From assembly GCF_000739735.1 (NCBI RefSeq), contig NZ_BBJF01000011.1:248001-312000 (forward strand): a stretch of DNA of 64,000 nt, given 5' to 3'. Below the pieces are notes generated by a model. The model made no database searches, was not told the DNA's origin, and saw only the letters and a list, made by a program, of their open reading frames with translations. How positions within the stretch are numbered: the stretch's first letter is position 1; each line of letters begins with the position of its first letter. Made by a program: the position numbers and the translations under genes. Below, one piece after another: positions 1 to 8,378 of the stretch. This DNA is from Paraburkholderia ginsengisoli NBRC 100965 (GTDB lineage: Bacteria > Pseudomonadota > Gammaproteobacteria > Burkholderiales > Burkholderiaceae).

Positions 1-1197
1 TACGTCTATGCGACCGCCGCGGCGCTCGTCATCGGACCGGTGTTTTTCCCGCACAGCTCGGCGACCGCGCAAGCGTTGTCGGCGTTCGTCACGTTCGGCA
101 TCGCGTTCATCGCGCGGCCGATCGGCTCGTTCCTGTTCGGCCACTTCGGCGACCGCATCGGCCGTAAATCGACACTGGTCGCGTCGCTGCTGGTGATGGG
201 CCTGTCGACCACGCTGATCGGCTTCGTGCCGGGCTACGACTCGATCGGCAGCCTCGCGCCGATCCTGCTGTGCGTGCTGCGCTTCGGCCAGGGTATCGGC
301 CTCGGCGGCGAATGGGGCGGCGCGGCATTGCTCGCCACCGAAAACGCGCCGGCCGGCAAGCGCGGCTGGTTCGGCATGTTCCCGCAGCTCGGGCCGTCGA
401 TCGGCTTTCTCGCGTCGAACGGCCTGTTCTTCGCACTGGCCATGTCGTTGAGTGACGAGCAGTTCCGCAGCTGGGGGTGGCGCGTGCCGTTCATCGTCAG
501 TGCGGTGCTGGTCGTGCTCGGCCTGTACGTTCGTCTGAAAATCGCGGAAACGCCGGCATTCCAGGCCGCGATCGAACGCAAGGAGCGCGTCAAGGTGCCG
601 ATCGCCACGCTGCTGTCGCAGCACTGGGTGCCCACGGTGCTCGGCGCGCTCGCGATGGTGGTCTGCTACACGCTGTTCTACAACGCGACCACGTTCTCGC
701 TGTCGTACGGCGTGTCCGTGCTGCATATTCCGCGTCAGACGTTTCTCGGCCTGTTGTGCATCGCAGTGGTGTTCATGGCGCTGGCTACGCCGCTGTCCGC
801 ACGCGCAAGCGACCGCTTCGGGCGCAAGCCGGTGCTGGTCGTCGGCATCATCGCGGCGATCCTGTCGGGCTTCACGATGGCGCCGCTGCTCGGAAGCGGA
901 GAAACGCCGCTGGTACTGCTGTTTCTCGTGATCCAGCTGTTCCTGATGGGTGTGACCTTCGCGCCGATGGGCGCACTGCTGCCGGAACTGTTTCCGACCA
1001 ACGTGCGCTATACCGGCGCGGGCGTCGCGTACAACCTCGGCGGGATTCTCGGCGCATCGGTCGCGCCATATATCGCGCAGGTGCTCTCCGCGCACGGCGG
1101 CTTGCCGTGGGTCGGCATGTATGTGTCGGTGGCCGCGGCGGTGAGCCTGATCGGCGTGCTGTGCATGCGCGAAACGCGCGACACGCGCTTGATGTAA
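1..1197 (+). CDS. MHS-family MFS metabolite:H+ symporter (5' truncated)
   Basis: The frame is open from the first base and ends at TAA 1195-1197, so the N-terminus lies outside the window. The visible part is about 398 residues and strongly hydrophobic. It carries the MFS loop signature GHFGDRIGRK (DNA about 148-177) and a second copy DRFGRKPVLV in the middle loop. The stretch GLGGEWGGAALLATENAP is typical of the metabolite:H+ symporter (MHS) branch, which includes shikimate, alpha-ketoglutarate and dicarboxylate permeases. The first visible residues, YVYATAAALVIGPVFFP, fit the end of TM1 in that branch, so only about 30-40 residues are missing. It is an inner-membrane proton symporter by family. 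The substrate cannot be told from sequence, and its upstream partners are not visible. Confidence 0.88.
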   Translation, partial: YVYATAAALVIGPVFFPHSSATAQALSAFVTFGIAFIARPIGSFLFGHFGDRIGRKSTLVASLLVMGLSTTLIGFVPGYDSIGSLAPILLCVLRFGQGIGLGGEWGGAALLATENAPAGKRGWFGMFPQLGPSIGFLASNGLFFALAMSLSDEQFRSWGWRVPFIVSAVLVVLGLYVRLKIAETPAFQAAIERKERVKVPIATLLSQHWVPTVLGALAMVVCYTLFYNATTFSLSYGVSVLHIPRQTFLGLLCIAVVFMALATPLSARASDRFGRKPVLVVGIIAAILSGFTMAPLLGSGETPLVLLFLVIQLFLMGVTFAPMGALLPELFPTNVRYTGAGVAYNLGGILGASVAPYIAQVLSAHGGLPWVGMYVSVAAAVSLIGVLCMRETRDTRLM

Positions 1198-1267
1198 CCA
1201 CGCAGCAGTGACGCATAGGGCAGCGAGCGGTTGACCGCTGTCGATCGTCCTTCGATGCCGCCAACTC

Positions 1268-1306
1268 GATGCCGCCCGGCGCGTGATCCACGCGCCGGGC
1301 GGCATC
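1268..1306. terminator. Perfect 17-bp hairpin after the MHS transporter gene
   Basis: A perfect inverted repeat has arms 1268-1284 and 1290-1306 with a GATCC loop, 70 bp after the transporter stop codon. It has no T-run, so a canonical intrinsic terminator is not certain. It may act as a mRNA 3'-end stabiliser or help Rho-independent termination. Confidence 0.55.
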
Positions 1307-1375
1307 CCCAACGCCCCGCCTTACGCGCCGCTTACCGCGACGTGCCCGCGTAAATCCCCTGCCTTGCGCGCCTTT

Positions 1376-1403
1376 TTGACTTGCCTATACTCAGCTCTAA
1401 TAA
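1376..1403 (+). promoter_or_regulatory. Sigma70-like promoter of the 59-aa membrane protein gene
   Basis: TTGACT (1376-1381) and TAATAA (1398-1403) are separated by 16 bp and lie 25 bp upstream of the ATG at 1429. TATACT at 1386-1391 is an alternative -10 but lacks a matching -35. Confidence 0.55.
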
Positions 1404-1428
1404 CCCTATGGCAAGCAGGGAGGTTCAG

Positions 1429-1608
1429 ATGAGCATTCATCTCCACAACGCGGACATTGTGATGATCATCGCGCTGGCGCTGCTGGGCGCCCTGCTGCTG
1501 GCGCTACGTTTTCGTCCGGCGACATGGAAGGGCATCGTCGTCGAGGCAGTGGCCGCGAACGCGGCTGCCATCGCCGCAGTAGTCGCGTTCGAAATGCTGC
1601 TGGCCTGA
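1429..1608 (+). CDS. Small two-helix membrane protein, 59 aa
   Basis: The start ATG 1429 is chosen because AGGGAGG (1417-1423) sits five bases upstream. Longer in-frame starts have no ribosome binding site. The product is MSIHLHNADIV followed by a hydrophobic helix (about residues 10-27), a short basic loop RFRPATWKG, and a second Ala/Val-rich helix (about 38-58). This predicts a two-pass inner-membrane miniprotein with both termini on the same side. It has its own good promoter and is monocistronic. No family is recognised and no function is assigned. The strong promoter and ribosome binding site make it a real gene rather than a chance frame. Confidence 0.7.
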   Translation: MSIHLHNADIVMIIALALLGALLLALRFRPATWKGIVVEAVAANAAAIAAVVAFEMLLA

Positions 1609-1613
1609 ACAGA

Positions 1614-1751
1614 TCAACGGTAGTAGTAACCGCCGTGATGGTAGTAACCGCCACCGCCGTAGTAATAGCCCGGCGCCGGTGCGACGACGCAGCCGCCGAG
1701 TGCGGTTGCGAGGAGCGTGCCGGCGGCCAGAGTCAGGATCAAGCGTTTCAT
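1614..1751 (-). CDS. Tiny Tyr/Gly-rich lipoprotein, 45 aa
   Basis: The ATG at 1751 follows GGAG (GGAGAACAAC-ATG) and gives MKRLILTLAAGTLLATALGG followed by Cys21, a signal peptide with a LGGC-type lipobox. The mature part is only about 25 residues, VVAPAPG followed by Tyr, Gly and His clusters (YYYGGGGYYHHGGYYYR). Such YY/GG/HH lipoproteins are common in Burkholderia and are usually annotated as hypothetical. It should be outer-membrane or periplasm anchored. The gene converges on the 59-aa membrane protein gene with only 5 bp between the stop codons. A longer in-frame upstream extension exists but would bury the signal peptide, so it was rejected. Confidence 0.75.
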   Translation of the reverse strand: MKRLILTLAAGTLLATALGGCVVAPAPGYYYGGGGYYHHGGYYYR

Positions 1752-2451
1752 GTTGTTCTCCATCGAGTCGAGATTCATTCGAGCCAAATCCCCGAATGAC
1801 CCGATTGGACACGACATGGACCCGCGCGAACGTTGCGAGTTGTAAGGGAAAATCACGAAGGCGTTACAGGATCGTTGCGTGAAAATCGCCCATGCCGAAG
1901 CACGGCGATCACGGCTTCACGTCAGCGGAAAACAGCGCCTATACTGCGTTGAACATGCTCGCGCGACGCAAGCCCGGCCGGCATGGCGTACGAGGCTCGA
2001 TGCAGCGCGAACAGACGTGGGGTTTGTGCAGCGGCGCGTAGCGGACCGAGGGTCGCGCCCCGGCGAGTGCGGTGCGCGGGAGCCATCAAGCACTCAACGA
2101 AAAGCGACAGATTTAACAGGCGTGTAATGCGCGCGTTGCATGGCGAATCTTGCGCGGCACAGTCGGGCGATTCATCAGCGCGGCACGGAGCGGCGCAACC
2201 AGGCAGCCGCATCGGATGCGCGGCAGCCAGAAAGACGCCAGGCCGCCGACCCGTCAGTACTGCTGTTTCAATCGGCCGATGCGAGCCCGGCCGGGTCTTT
2301 GCAACGATTTCCTCTCCGCCCGCTGTTCCCCGACACGGGCGTTTTCCGGAGGCGTTACGTGGCAGCACCCATTGGATCGGGTGATGCGCGTGACGCCTCT
2401 TTTCTTTTTGAGCAAACGATTGCGGCGCCACCAGGACGCCGCCGCACCCGC
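1752..2451. other. 700-bp intergenic region without a supported gene
   Basis: Open frames here lack ribosome binding sites and read as Arg/Ala-rich shadow translations. No tRNA, riboswitch or clear intrinsic terminator was seen. It must contain the promoter of the 45-aa lipoprotein gene near 1760-1860 and the 3' end of the heptosyltransferase transcript. Confidence 0.5.
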
Positions 2452-3456
2452 TCAGGCGACGGCCTTGTGCGGCTGCGCGGCGAGCTCTTGCGCCGTGCCA
2501 TGCACGTAGTCGATCGCGGCGAGCGCGGCGCTGACGGGCGGCACCGAATGGCCGTCGCCGATCGAAGTCGAGCGGTTCGGCGCTTCGACGCCGCAATGCG
2601 ACGGCGACGTCGCCACGAAGATCATCACGGTGCGCTTCTGCAGCGCGTGGGCGAGATGCACGAAGCCGGTATCGGTGCCGACCACCAGCGCGCATGCGTC
2701 GATCATCTGCGCGATTTCGGTCACGCTCATCTTCGGCAGTACGGTCGCGCCCGGCACCCGCGCGGCGATCTGCTCGGCCTCGGCGCGCTCGCCGGCCGAA
2801 CCCCACGGCAAGACCACGCGAAAGCCGCGTCCGACGAGTTCGCCGCCCACTTCCACCCAATGATCGACGGGCCACTTCTTGTCGTCTTTCGAGGTCGCGT
2901 GAAAGAACGCCGCGACCGGTGCGCTGTCGGATGCGAAGGGCGGGCTCGCCGGTTCGGGCAGGCGCAGATTGTAGAGCGGCGGGCCCTCCACTTCGTAGCC
3001 CAGCGCCTCGCCAGCGCTGATACGCATGCCGTGCCACGCATTGCCTTGAGGGCGCGGGCCGAAGCGGCCGGTGTACGCGAATGCGGCGCCCCGCTCGCCC
3101 AGATCCTGGGACTGATAGCCAATGCGCCGCGACGAGCGCGCGAGGAACGCGATGATCGCGCTCTTGTAGACGCCGTGAATGTCGATGATGAAATCGTAGC
3201 GATACGCGCGCAGCTCGGCGATGGACGCCCAGATCGCCTTGAAGTCGCTCCAGCGGCGCGCCTTCTTGAAGCGGCGCAACGGCGCGCACAGCACGCGGTC
3301 CACGCTTTCGCTCCAGTGCACGAGTTCGGCGAAGGCCTCGTCAGCCGCCCAATCCACCTGAACGCCAGGAAATGCGCGTTTGATATCGGCGACGACCGGC
3401 AAGGCCTGCACGATATCGCCGAGTGAGGTGACCTTGACGATGAGGACTCGCTTCAT
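2452..3456 (-). CDS. waaC: Lipopolysaccharide heptosyltransferase I
   Basis: The 334-residue protein starts MKRVLIVKVTSLGDIVQALP, the classic N-terminus of glycosyltransferase family 9. Family 9 enzymes add L-glycero-D-manno-heptose to Kdo in the lipopolysaccharide inner core, at the cytoplasmic face of the inner membrane. DIHGVYKSA and the C-terminal VGTDTGFVHLAHAL (the nucleotide-heptose binding D-T-G region) support heptosyltransferase I rather than WaaF. The ATG at 3456 was chosen because the family begins at MKRVLIVK and an upstream start adds an unrelated 17-residue extension. The AGG ribosome binding site is modest. The gene stands alone here, divergent from the ClC gene. Confidence 0.87.
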   Translation of the reverse strand: MKRVLIVKVTSLGDIVQALPVVADIKRAFPGVQVDWAADEAFAELVHWSESVDRVLCAPLRRFKKARRWSDFKAIWASIAELRAYRYDFIIDIHGVYKSAIIAFLARSSRRIGYQSQDLGERGAAFAYTGRFGPRPQGNAWHGMRISAGEALGYEVEGPPLYNLRLPEPASPPFASDSAPVAAFFHATSKDDKKWPVDHWVEVGGELVGRGFRVVLPWGSAGERAEAEQIAARVPGATVLPKMSVTEIAQMIDACALVVGTDTGFVHLAHALQKRTVMIFVATSPSHCGVEAPNRSTSIGDGHSVPPVSAALAAIDYVHGTAQELAAQPHKAVA

Positions 3457-3666
3457 GGAAGACCTGTTAGTTGTTCGAAAATCACACCATTTTAGCCGAC
3501 GATTCAAATTTTCCTGCGCGAGCGCAAAACATACCTATCTTATTCCCAATACCGCGCGTTACGTCGCGCACCTTGCAGCGATGATTCGGCGGCATTTCAA
3601 AAATCTTTCATGCGCGTTTGACGGCGCGCCGCGCTTTATACTTTTCCCTTTGCGCCTACGTCCGTC

Positions 3667-5130
3667 ATGCCCCAGCCCTTCTCCCTGCGTTCATCCACGA
3701 TCGTGCGTCAGGCGAGACGCCTGTGGCGGCAATACGGCATCTTCTGGCTCGGCGCGATCGCGGTCGGCCTGATCGCGGTGCTGTATGCGAGGCTGATCGA
3801 CTGGGGCTACGCCGAATTCCGCACGTTGCAACAGCGGCATGTTTGGGCGCCGCTGCTGGTCACACCGGCAATCGCGGCGCTCGCCGTATGGCTCACGCGC
3901 ACCTTCTTTCGCGGCGCCGAGGGCAGCGGCATTCCGCAAGTGATCGCCACGCTGCATGCGAAGCCCGGTCCGTACGGCGAGCGGCTGCTGTCATGGCGGA
4001 TCCTGTTCGGCAAGATCGCCGTGTCGTTTCTGGGGATATTGGGCGGCTTCACGATCGGCCGCGAAGGACCGACCGTGCAGGTCGGCGCGGCGCTGATGTT
4101 CAATCTGCGGCGGCTCTATCCGCGCTCGAATGCGCAGATAGAGCGGCAACTGGTGCTGGCCGGCGCGGCGGCCGGTTTGTCCGCCGCCTTCAATACACCG
4201 CTCGCCGGCATCGTGTTCGCGATCGAGGAACTGACGCGCAGCTTCGAGTCGCGCGCAAGCGGCGTGCTGATTACCGCGATCATCATCGCCGGCGTGGTCG
4301 CGCTTGGGCTCAACGGCAACTACACATACTTCGGCACCATCCAGATTGGCGTGCACTTCCCCGATCTGCTCGCGCTCGCGGTGCTGCTCACGGCGGTCGT
4401 CACCGGCATCGCGGGCGGCGCGTTCGGCTGGCTGCTGCTGAACACGGCGCGCTGGATTCCGGCGCCGCTGCGTCAACTGCATGGCGAGCGGCCGGTCGTC
4501 TTCGCTGCATTGTGCGGTTTCACGATCGCGCTGGTCGGACTGATTTCGGGCGGCACCACGTTCGGCAGCGGCTATGCGGAAGCGCGTGGCCTGCTCGACG
4601 GACATGAGCACCTGTCCGTGTTCTACCCGTTCCTGAAGATGATCGCGATGATCGGCTCGTACCTGCCCGGCATTCCGGGCGGCATCTTCGCGCCGTCGCT
4701 GTCGATCGGCGCGGGCTTTGGCAATCTGCTGCACATGGTGTTCGACTCGATGCAATTGCCGATGCTGATCGCGCTCGCGATGGTCGGCTATCTGGCCGCC
4801 GTCACGCAATCGCCGATCACGTCGTTCGTGATCGTGATGGAGATGATCGACGGCCACGCCCTGGTGATTTCGCTGATGGCCACCGCGTTGATCGCGAGCC
4901 GCGTGTCGCGGCTGTTCGCGCCGCCGTTGTATGAGTCGTTGGCGCAGCGTTATAGGGTTCCGGTGGCCCAGGCGTCGGTTGCGGCGGAGTCTCCTGCGTC
5001 TGCGACGCCCGAGGTGCCGGACGTGCCCGAAGTACTCGACGTGCCCGAAGCCTCAGCATCCGAGCCGGCAGCGCAACCTGCCGACGGTGAATCGCCCGCT
5101 GAGGACGGCGGCGTCAGGCCGCGTCAGTAG
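3667..5130 (+). CDS. clcA: ClC-family Cl-/H+ antiporter
   Basis: The 487-residue polytopic protein carries all the ClC selectivity motifs: GSGIP (86-90, anion-coordinating Ser87), GREGP (131-135, gating Glu133) and GGIFAP in the second half. It also has the internal proton glutamate in AIEELTRSF (Glu187/188) and the central tyrosine in PLYESLAQRY. Keeping both glutamates points to a proton-coupled antiporter rather than a channel, as in E. coli ClcA. No CBS domains follow. Instead there is a tail of about 60 residues rich in Pro/Glu/Asp/Val (EVPDVPEVLDVPEA). Its stop codon overlaps the 3' end of the convergent 36-aa lipoprotein gene by 7 bp. A role in acid response is inferred from the family. 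Confidence 0.88.
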   Translation: MPQPFSLRSSTIVRQARRLWRQYGIFWLGAIAVGLIAVLYARLIDWGYAEFRTLQQRHVWAPLLVTPAIAALAVWLTRTFFRGAEGSGIPQVIATLHAKPGPYGERLLSWRILFGKIAVSFLGILGGFTIGREGPTVQVGAALMFNLRRLYPRSNAQIERQLVLAGAAAGLSAAFNTPLAGIVFAIEELTRSFESRASGVLITAIIIAGVVALGLNGNYTYFGTIQIGVHFPDLLALAVLLTAVVTGIAGGAFGWLLLNTARWIPAPLRQLHGERPVVFAALCGFTIALVGLISGGTTFGSGYAEARGLLDGHEHLSVFYPFLKMIAMIGSYLPGIPGGIFAPSLSIGAGFGNLLHMVFDSMQLPMLIALAMVGYLAAVTQSPITSFVIVMEMIDGHALVISLMATALIASRVSRLFAPPLYESLAQRYRVPVAQASVAAESPASATPEVPDVPEVLDVPEASASEPAAQPADGESPAEDGGVRPRQ

Positions 5131-5234
5131 ACGACGACGCGCGGCGCATGCACGTACATCGGCCGCGCCGGCACGACGACACAGCCCGCCAGCATCATCG
5201 CCAGCGCGGCGAGTAGAAGCAGATTCTTTTTCAT
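5124..5234 (-). CDS. Very small lipoprotein, 36 aa
   Basis: Reading the minus strand from ATG 5234 gives MKKNLLLLAALAMMLAG, then Cys18, then VVVPARPMYVHAPRVVVY and TGA. That is a textbook lipoprotein signal peptide (KK, hydrophobic core, LAGC lipobox) followed by only 18 mature residues. A ribosome binding site CAGGGA precedes the start. The gene is convergent with the ClC antiporter gene and overlaps its last 7 bases. It resembles the 45-aa lipoprotein at 1614-1751 in design (short, Val/Pro/Tyr after the Cys) but not in sequence. Function unknown. It is below the size cut-off of most gene callers, but the exact lipobox makes chance unlikely. Confidence 0.68.
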   Translation of the reverse strand: MKKNLLLLAALAMMLAGCVVVPARPMYVHAPRVVVY

Positions 5235-5359
5235 CACGTGTTTCCCTGAAGGACACCGGCGTGCGCTACGCGATGCGCACGCGCGAAGCCGGTGTTATCG
5301 AAGTGATCGAAGCGGCGCGAGCGGTATCGAACGCGCCGACCTTGCCGACCGCTGCCGCG

Positions 5360-5671
5360 TTAGGCCCAATGCCCCCGAACCCAGTGGTAGTTCGAGCCGT
5401 GCGCGACCCAGTGACCCGGCGTCCAGTGATAGCCGACGCGCTCGGCCTGCCAGTGCCCTGCGACCCACACGTAGCGGCCGTGATCCCAGCGCCAGTGGCC
5501 GTGATCCCACACGTAGCCGACGCGCGCTGCAGGCACCGCTTCATAGCGCGCGGGCGGCGGCGCGGACGGCGCGATCACCACCACTTCCGCAGCCGACGCG
5601 GACGCAACAGCGGCGGCGCCAGCCGCGATCAGTACAGTGTTGGCAAGCAGCAAGCGAAAGGTTCTGTTCAT
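5360..5671 (-). CDS. Exported protein with W-x-x-G-H-W repeats
   Basis: This 103-residue protein begins with a Sec signal peptide (MNRTFRLLLANTVLIAAGAA, predicted cleavage after ASASA near residue 28). The mature part has tandem repeats of a Tyr/Trp-rich unit: YVWDHGHWRWDHG, YVWVAGHW, YHWTPGHW and YHWVRGHW. This matches the WXXGXW/YXWXXGXW repeat family described in Burkholderia and other beta-proteobacteria. Members are periplasmic or surface proteins of unknown function. The repeated aromatic and His residues could bind metal, carbohydrate or peptidoglycan, which is speculation. It lies 125 bp upstream of the 36-aa lipoprotein gene on the same strand. Confidence 0.8.
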   Translation of the reverse strand: MNRTFRLLLANTVLIAAGAAAVASASAAEVVVIAPSAPPPARYEAVPAARVGYVWDHGHWRWDHGRYVWVAGHWQAERVGYHWTPGHWVAHGSNYHWVRGHWA

Positions 5672-6128
5672 GATTTCCCTCTGTGGTTGAACACCGCGTA
5701 CGGCGTTACCCGTTTAATGCGCGAGGGATGCGAGCGGCTGACGATGCGCGTGTAACGGCACCCGCTGAAGTGCAACGGTATATTTCGACGCGAGGACCGC
5801 GCGCGTGGAGGGGACGTGACAGGCGTGCGCAACGCAGCGAGGCGGCGATCGCTCGAAGAAAACGAAGGAGGGAGATGAAACGGCAAGGAACGACAAAGAA
5901 GCTGCGAACGACGTCATGTACAGCAGACACCGCGCGGCAAAGACAACGGCGCCAACCGCACGCCACGCGCTCACAACATCACAACACAGCCCCGCTCAAA
6001 GCACCGAGGCTTGCACACCACACCACACGGCGTCGCATCGCGTATCCCAACGCGACGCCGCGCGGCGCACATCGACTGGAAGCAGCCGGTCGTAGAACAG
6101 ACCCACTTCAGACCCCACGTCCAAACGC
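5672..6128. other. 457-bp intergenic region, no supported gene
   Basis: The region separates the W-repeat protein gene and the 3' end of the min operon. It holds short Arg/Ser-rich frames without ribosome binding sites. Neither a T-run hairpin for the min transcript nor a clear promoter was found. Confidence 0.5.
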
Positions 6129-6383
6129 TCAGGCCTGCGGTATTTCGATCTTCACCTCGAGCACTTCGAGATCGTCCTGACGCTCGAGACTCACGCGAAT
6201 ATCGTCATCGGAAATCTTCACGTACTTCGAAATCACGGCCACCAGTTCACGTTGCAACGCAGGCAGATAATCAGCGGGCGCGTGGCCGCCGGCGCGCTCG
6301 TGCGCGATGATCAACTGCAGGCGTTCCTTCGCTACCGACGCGGACTTCTTCTTCTCGCCCAGCAAAAACGAAAGAATCGACAT
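6129..6383 (-). CDS. minE: Cell division topological specificity factor MinE
   Basis: The 84-residue protein starts MSILSFLLGEKKKSASVAKE, the amphipathic membrane-targeting segment of MinE. The MinD-contact region RLQLIIAHER follows, and then the topological-specificity domain (about residues 35-82). MinE stimulates MinD ATPase and drives pole-to-pole oscillation so that MinCD blocks division only away from mid-cell. It is the last gene of minC-minD-minE and lies 14 bp after minD. Confidence 0.97.
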   Translation of the reverse strand: MSILSFLLGEKKKSASVAKERLQLIIAHERAGGHAPADYLPALQRELVAVISKYVKISDDDIRVSLERQDDLEVLEVKIEIPQA

Positions 6384-6397
6384 TACGTGCGCTCCCC

Positions 6398-7213
6398 TTA
6401 CTTGGTGCCGAAGAGGCGCTGCAGCAGCCCGGGCTTCTGGTAATCGGTAAAGCGAAGCGACTTCTGCTCGCCGAGGAAACGCGACACGACATCCTTATAG
6501 GCTTCGGCCACATCGGTGCCGTCCAGATGCACGGCGGGCAGACCCTGGTTCGACGCGTGCAGCACCGCTTCCGACTCCGGAATCACGCCGATCAGATCGA
6601 TGCGCAAGATTTCCTGGATGTCGGTGAGCGACAGCATTTCGCCTTCGCTGACGCGCTTCGGGTTGTAGCGGGTGATCAGCAGGTGTTCCTTGATCGGCTC
6701 CTTGCCTTCGATCGCGCGCTTGGTCTTCGACGACAGAATGCCGAGGATGCGGTCCGAGTCGCGCACCGACGACACTTCCGGATTGGTCACGATCAGCGCT
6801 TCGTCGGCGAAGTGCATCGCGAGCAATGCGCCCGACTCGATGCCGGCCGGCGAATCGCAGACGATGTATTCGAAGTCCATCGCGATCAGGTCGTTGATGA
6901 CCTTCTCGACGCCTTCCATCGTCAGCGCGTCTTTATCGCGCGTTTGCGAGGCCGGCAGGATGAACAGGTTCTCGCACTTCTTGTCCTTGATCAGCGCCTG
7001 GTTCAGGTTGGCTTCGCCCTGGATCACGTTGATCAGGTCGTACACCACCCGGCGTTCGCAGCCCATGATGAGGTCGAGGTTACGCAGGCCGACGTCGAAG
7101 TCGATCACGGCGGTTTTGCTGCCACGCAGTGCGAGGGCCGATGCAAAACTCGCGCTCGTGGTCGTCTTGCCCACGCCGCCCTTGCCCGAAGTCACCACAA
7201 TGATTTTTGCCAT
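6398..7213 (-). CDS. minD: Septum site-determining ATPase MinD
   Basis: The start MAKIIVVTSG at 7213 gives 271 residues, the normal size. The deviant Walker A KGGVGKTT is at residues 11-18, and DFDVGLRNLD and CDSPAGIESGA follow as the switch regions. The C-terminal amphipathic helix KPGLLQRLFGTK is the membrane-targeting sequence. MinD dimerises with ATP on the inner membrane, recruits MinC and is released by MinE. The frame remains open far upstream, overlapping minC in another frame, but no start there is plausible. Confidence 0.97.
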   Translation of the reverse strand: MAKIIVVTSGKGGVGKTTTSASFASALALRGSKTAVIDFDVGLRNLDLIMGCERRVVYDLINVIQGEANLNQALIKDKKCENLFILPASQTRDKDALTMEGVEKVINDLIAMDFEYIVCDSPAGIESGALLAMHFADEALIVTNPEVSSVRDSDRILGILSSKTKRAIEGKEPIKEHLLITRYNPKRVSEGEMLSLTDIQEILRIDLIGVIPESEAVLHASNQGLPAVHLDGTDVAEAYKDVVSRFLGEQKSLRFTDYQKPGLLQRLFGTK

Positions 7214-7317
7214 TACCCTTACCTTGTGTTCGTCAAATTCGTCAATTATGTGCGGCCATATTTGCCGTGAAACGTCGCGTGCCGCTATTGCCCGGCACAG
7301 CGCGCGCTTCCCGTCGA

Positions 7318-8154
7318 TTACGTGAGCCGCAGTGGTTCGATCATCAGCTTTTCTTCTTCGAGCCAGATCTGCACCGGCTTGCCGAGCACGTCGGACGGCA
7401 GCGGGTTCTCGGTCGTTCGATAGATGCCCGCGATCGAGATGAGTTCCGGTTCGAGACACGTGCAGAAAATGCGCGCGTCGTGATTGCCCTGCACGCCGGC
7501 CAGCGCCCGGCCGCGCAACGGCGCGTAAATGTGGATGTTGCCTTCCGCGATCACTTCCGCGCCGTAGCTCACGAGACCGAGTACGACCAGGTCGCCCTTC
7601 GCGTAGATGCGCTGACCCGAGCGCAGCGGCTTGTCGACCACCATCGTTTGCGACGACGTGGCGAGACGCACGGGTTCGGCGGCGGGCGCCGGCTCGACTG
7701 CCGCGCCGGCACCGGCGCCGGGGAGCTCGGGGGGCAGCAGGCTCGCCTGAGCCGACGTGGCAACGGGCGTCGCGCTGGCGCTCGTGCTGGCCGCCTTGTC
7801 GCCGCTTTCTTCGTCGACTGATTTCGAGACAGCGCCGCGACGGTCGCGGGCTTCGAGCAGCGGCAACGCCGCCTCGCCCGCCCACTTCTGCTGTGCATTG
7901 GCGACCACGCCGACCGGACGCATCCGCACGCTGTCGAGCAGCTGCGCGATGTCCGCGAGCGGCACACGTTCGTTGTCGGCGAGACGCCGCACGTCGATCG
8001 CGACGACGTCGTTAGCGAAAAACTCGGGGGTCGCCTCGAAGCGCCGCGTCAGCTCGGCACGCATCGCGTCGAGGTCGGTTGTCTTGACCACGAACAGGAG
8101 CGTATCAACCGAGCCGCTGCGGAGTTCGAAAAAGGGCGATTTCTTGGGCGACAT
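7318..8154 (-). CDS. minC: Septum site-determining protein MinC
   Basis: The start ATG 8154 (MSPKKSPFFELRSG) gives 278 residues. A TTG start 12 bp further upstream is possible, and neither has a strong ribosome binding site. The N-terminal FtsZ-inhibiting domain spans about 1-110. The C-terminal beta-helix domain that binds MinD (KPLRSGQRIYAKGDLVVLG, and VQGNHDARIFCTCLEPELIS) spans about 170-278. Between them is a long Ala/Ser/Thr/Pro linker (about 115-170), longer than in E. coli MinC (231 residues). It is the first gene of the min operon, with 104 bp to minD. Confidence 0.95.
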   Translation of the reverse strand: MSPKKSPFFELRSGSVDTLLFVVKTTDLDAMRAELTRRFEATPEFFANDVVAIDVRRLADNERVPLADIAQLLDSVRMRPVGVVANAQQKWAGEAALPLLEARDRRGAVSKSVDEESGDKAASTSASATPVATSAQASLLPPELPGAGAGAAVEPAPAAEPVRLATSSQTMVVDKPLRSGQRIYAKGDLVVLGLVSYGAEVIAEGNIHIYAPLRGRALAGVQGNHDARIFCTCLEPELISIAGIYRTTENPLPSDVLGKPVQIWLEEEKLMIEPLRLT

Positions 8155-8178
8155 AGCGTTCGGCAAAAAATTTTGCGT

Positions 8179-8184
8179 ATTTTA
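8179..8184 (-). promoter_or_regulatory. Candidate -10 element of the min operon
   Basis: On the minus strand TAAAAT (8184 to 8179) lies 24 bp upstream of the minC ATG. A -35 element is not evident. An A/T-rich inverted repeat (8163-8176) sits in the leader between this element and the start codon. Confidence 0.3.
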
Positions 8185-8378
8185 CAGGCGTCCACGCGCA
8201 CGGCCAGCTTTTTTGCCGGGGATAACGAGCCACCTCAATTGCGGCACGGCCACACGCGGACCACCCAGGCCGCGCCATGACCGATGACCGGGCCGCTCGC
8301 GAGACTCACGAGCCGGCCACAATGGCGGAACGGACGCGGAAGGGAATCGAGCGGCAGACTGTTGCGCCGCTCGCGAGA

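Noticed and set aside
1922..3426. Long open frames on both strands over the heptosyltransferase gene and its 3' flank
   Set aside because: They are Arg/Ala/Pro-rich products of high-GC sequence in the wrong frame, without ribosome binding sites. The heptosyltransferase frame explains the DNA.
5706..5974. Two overlapping 86-codon minus-strand frames in the gap before minE
   Set aside because: They overlap each other in different frames, lack start signals and have no signal peptide despite some hydrophobic residues.
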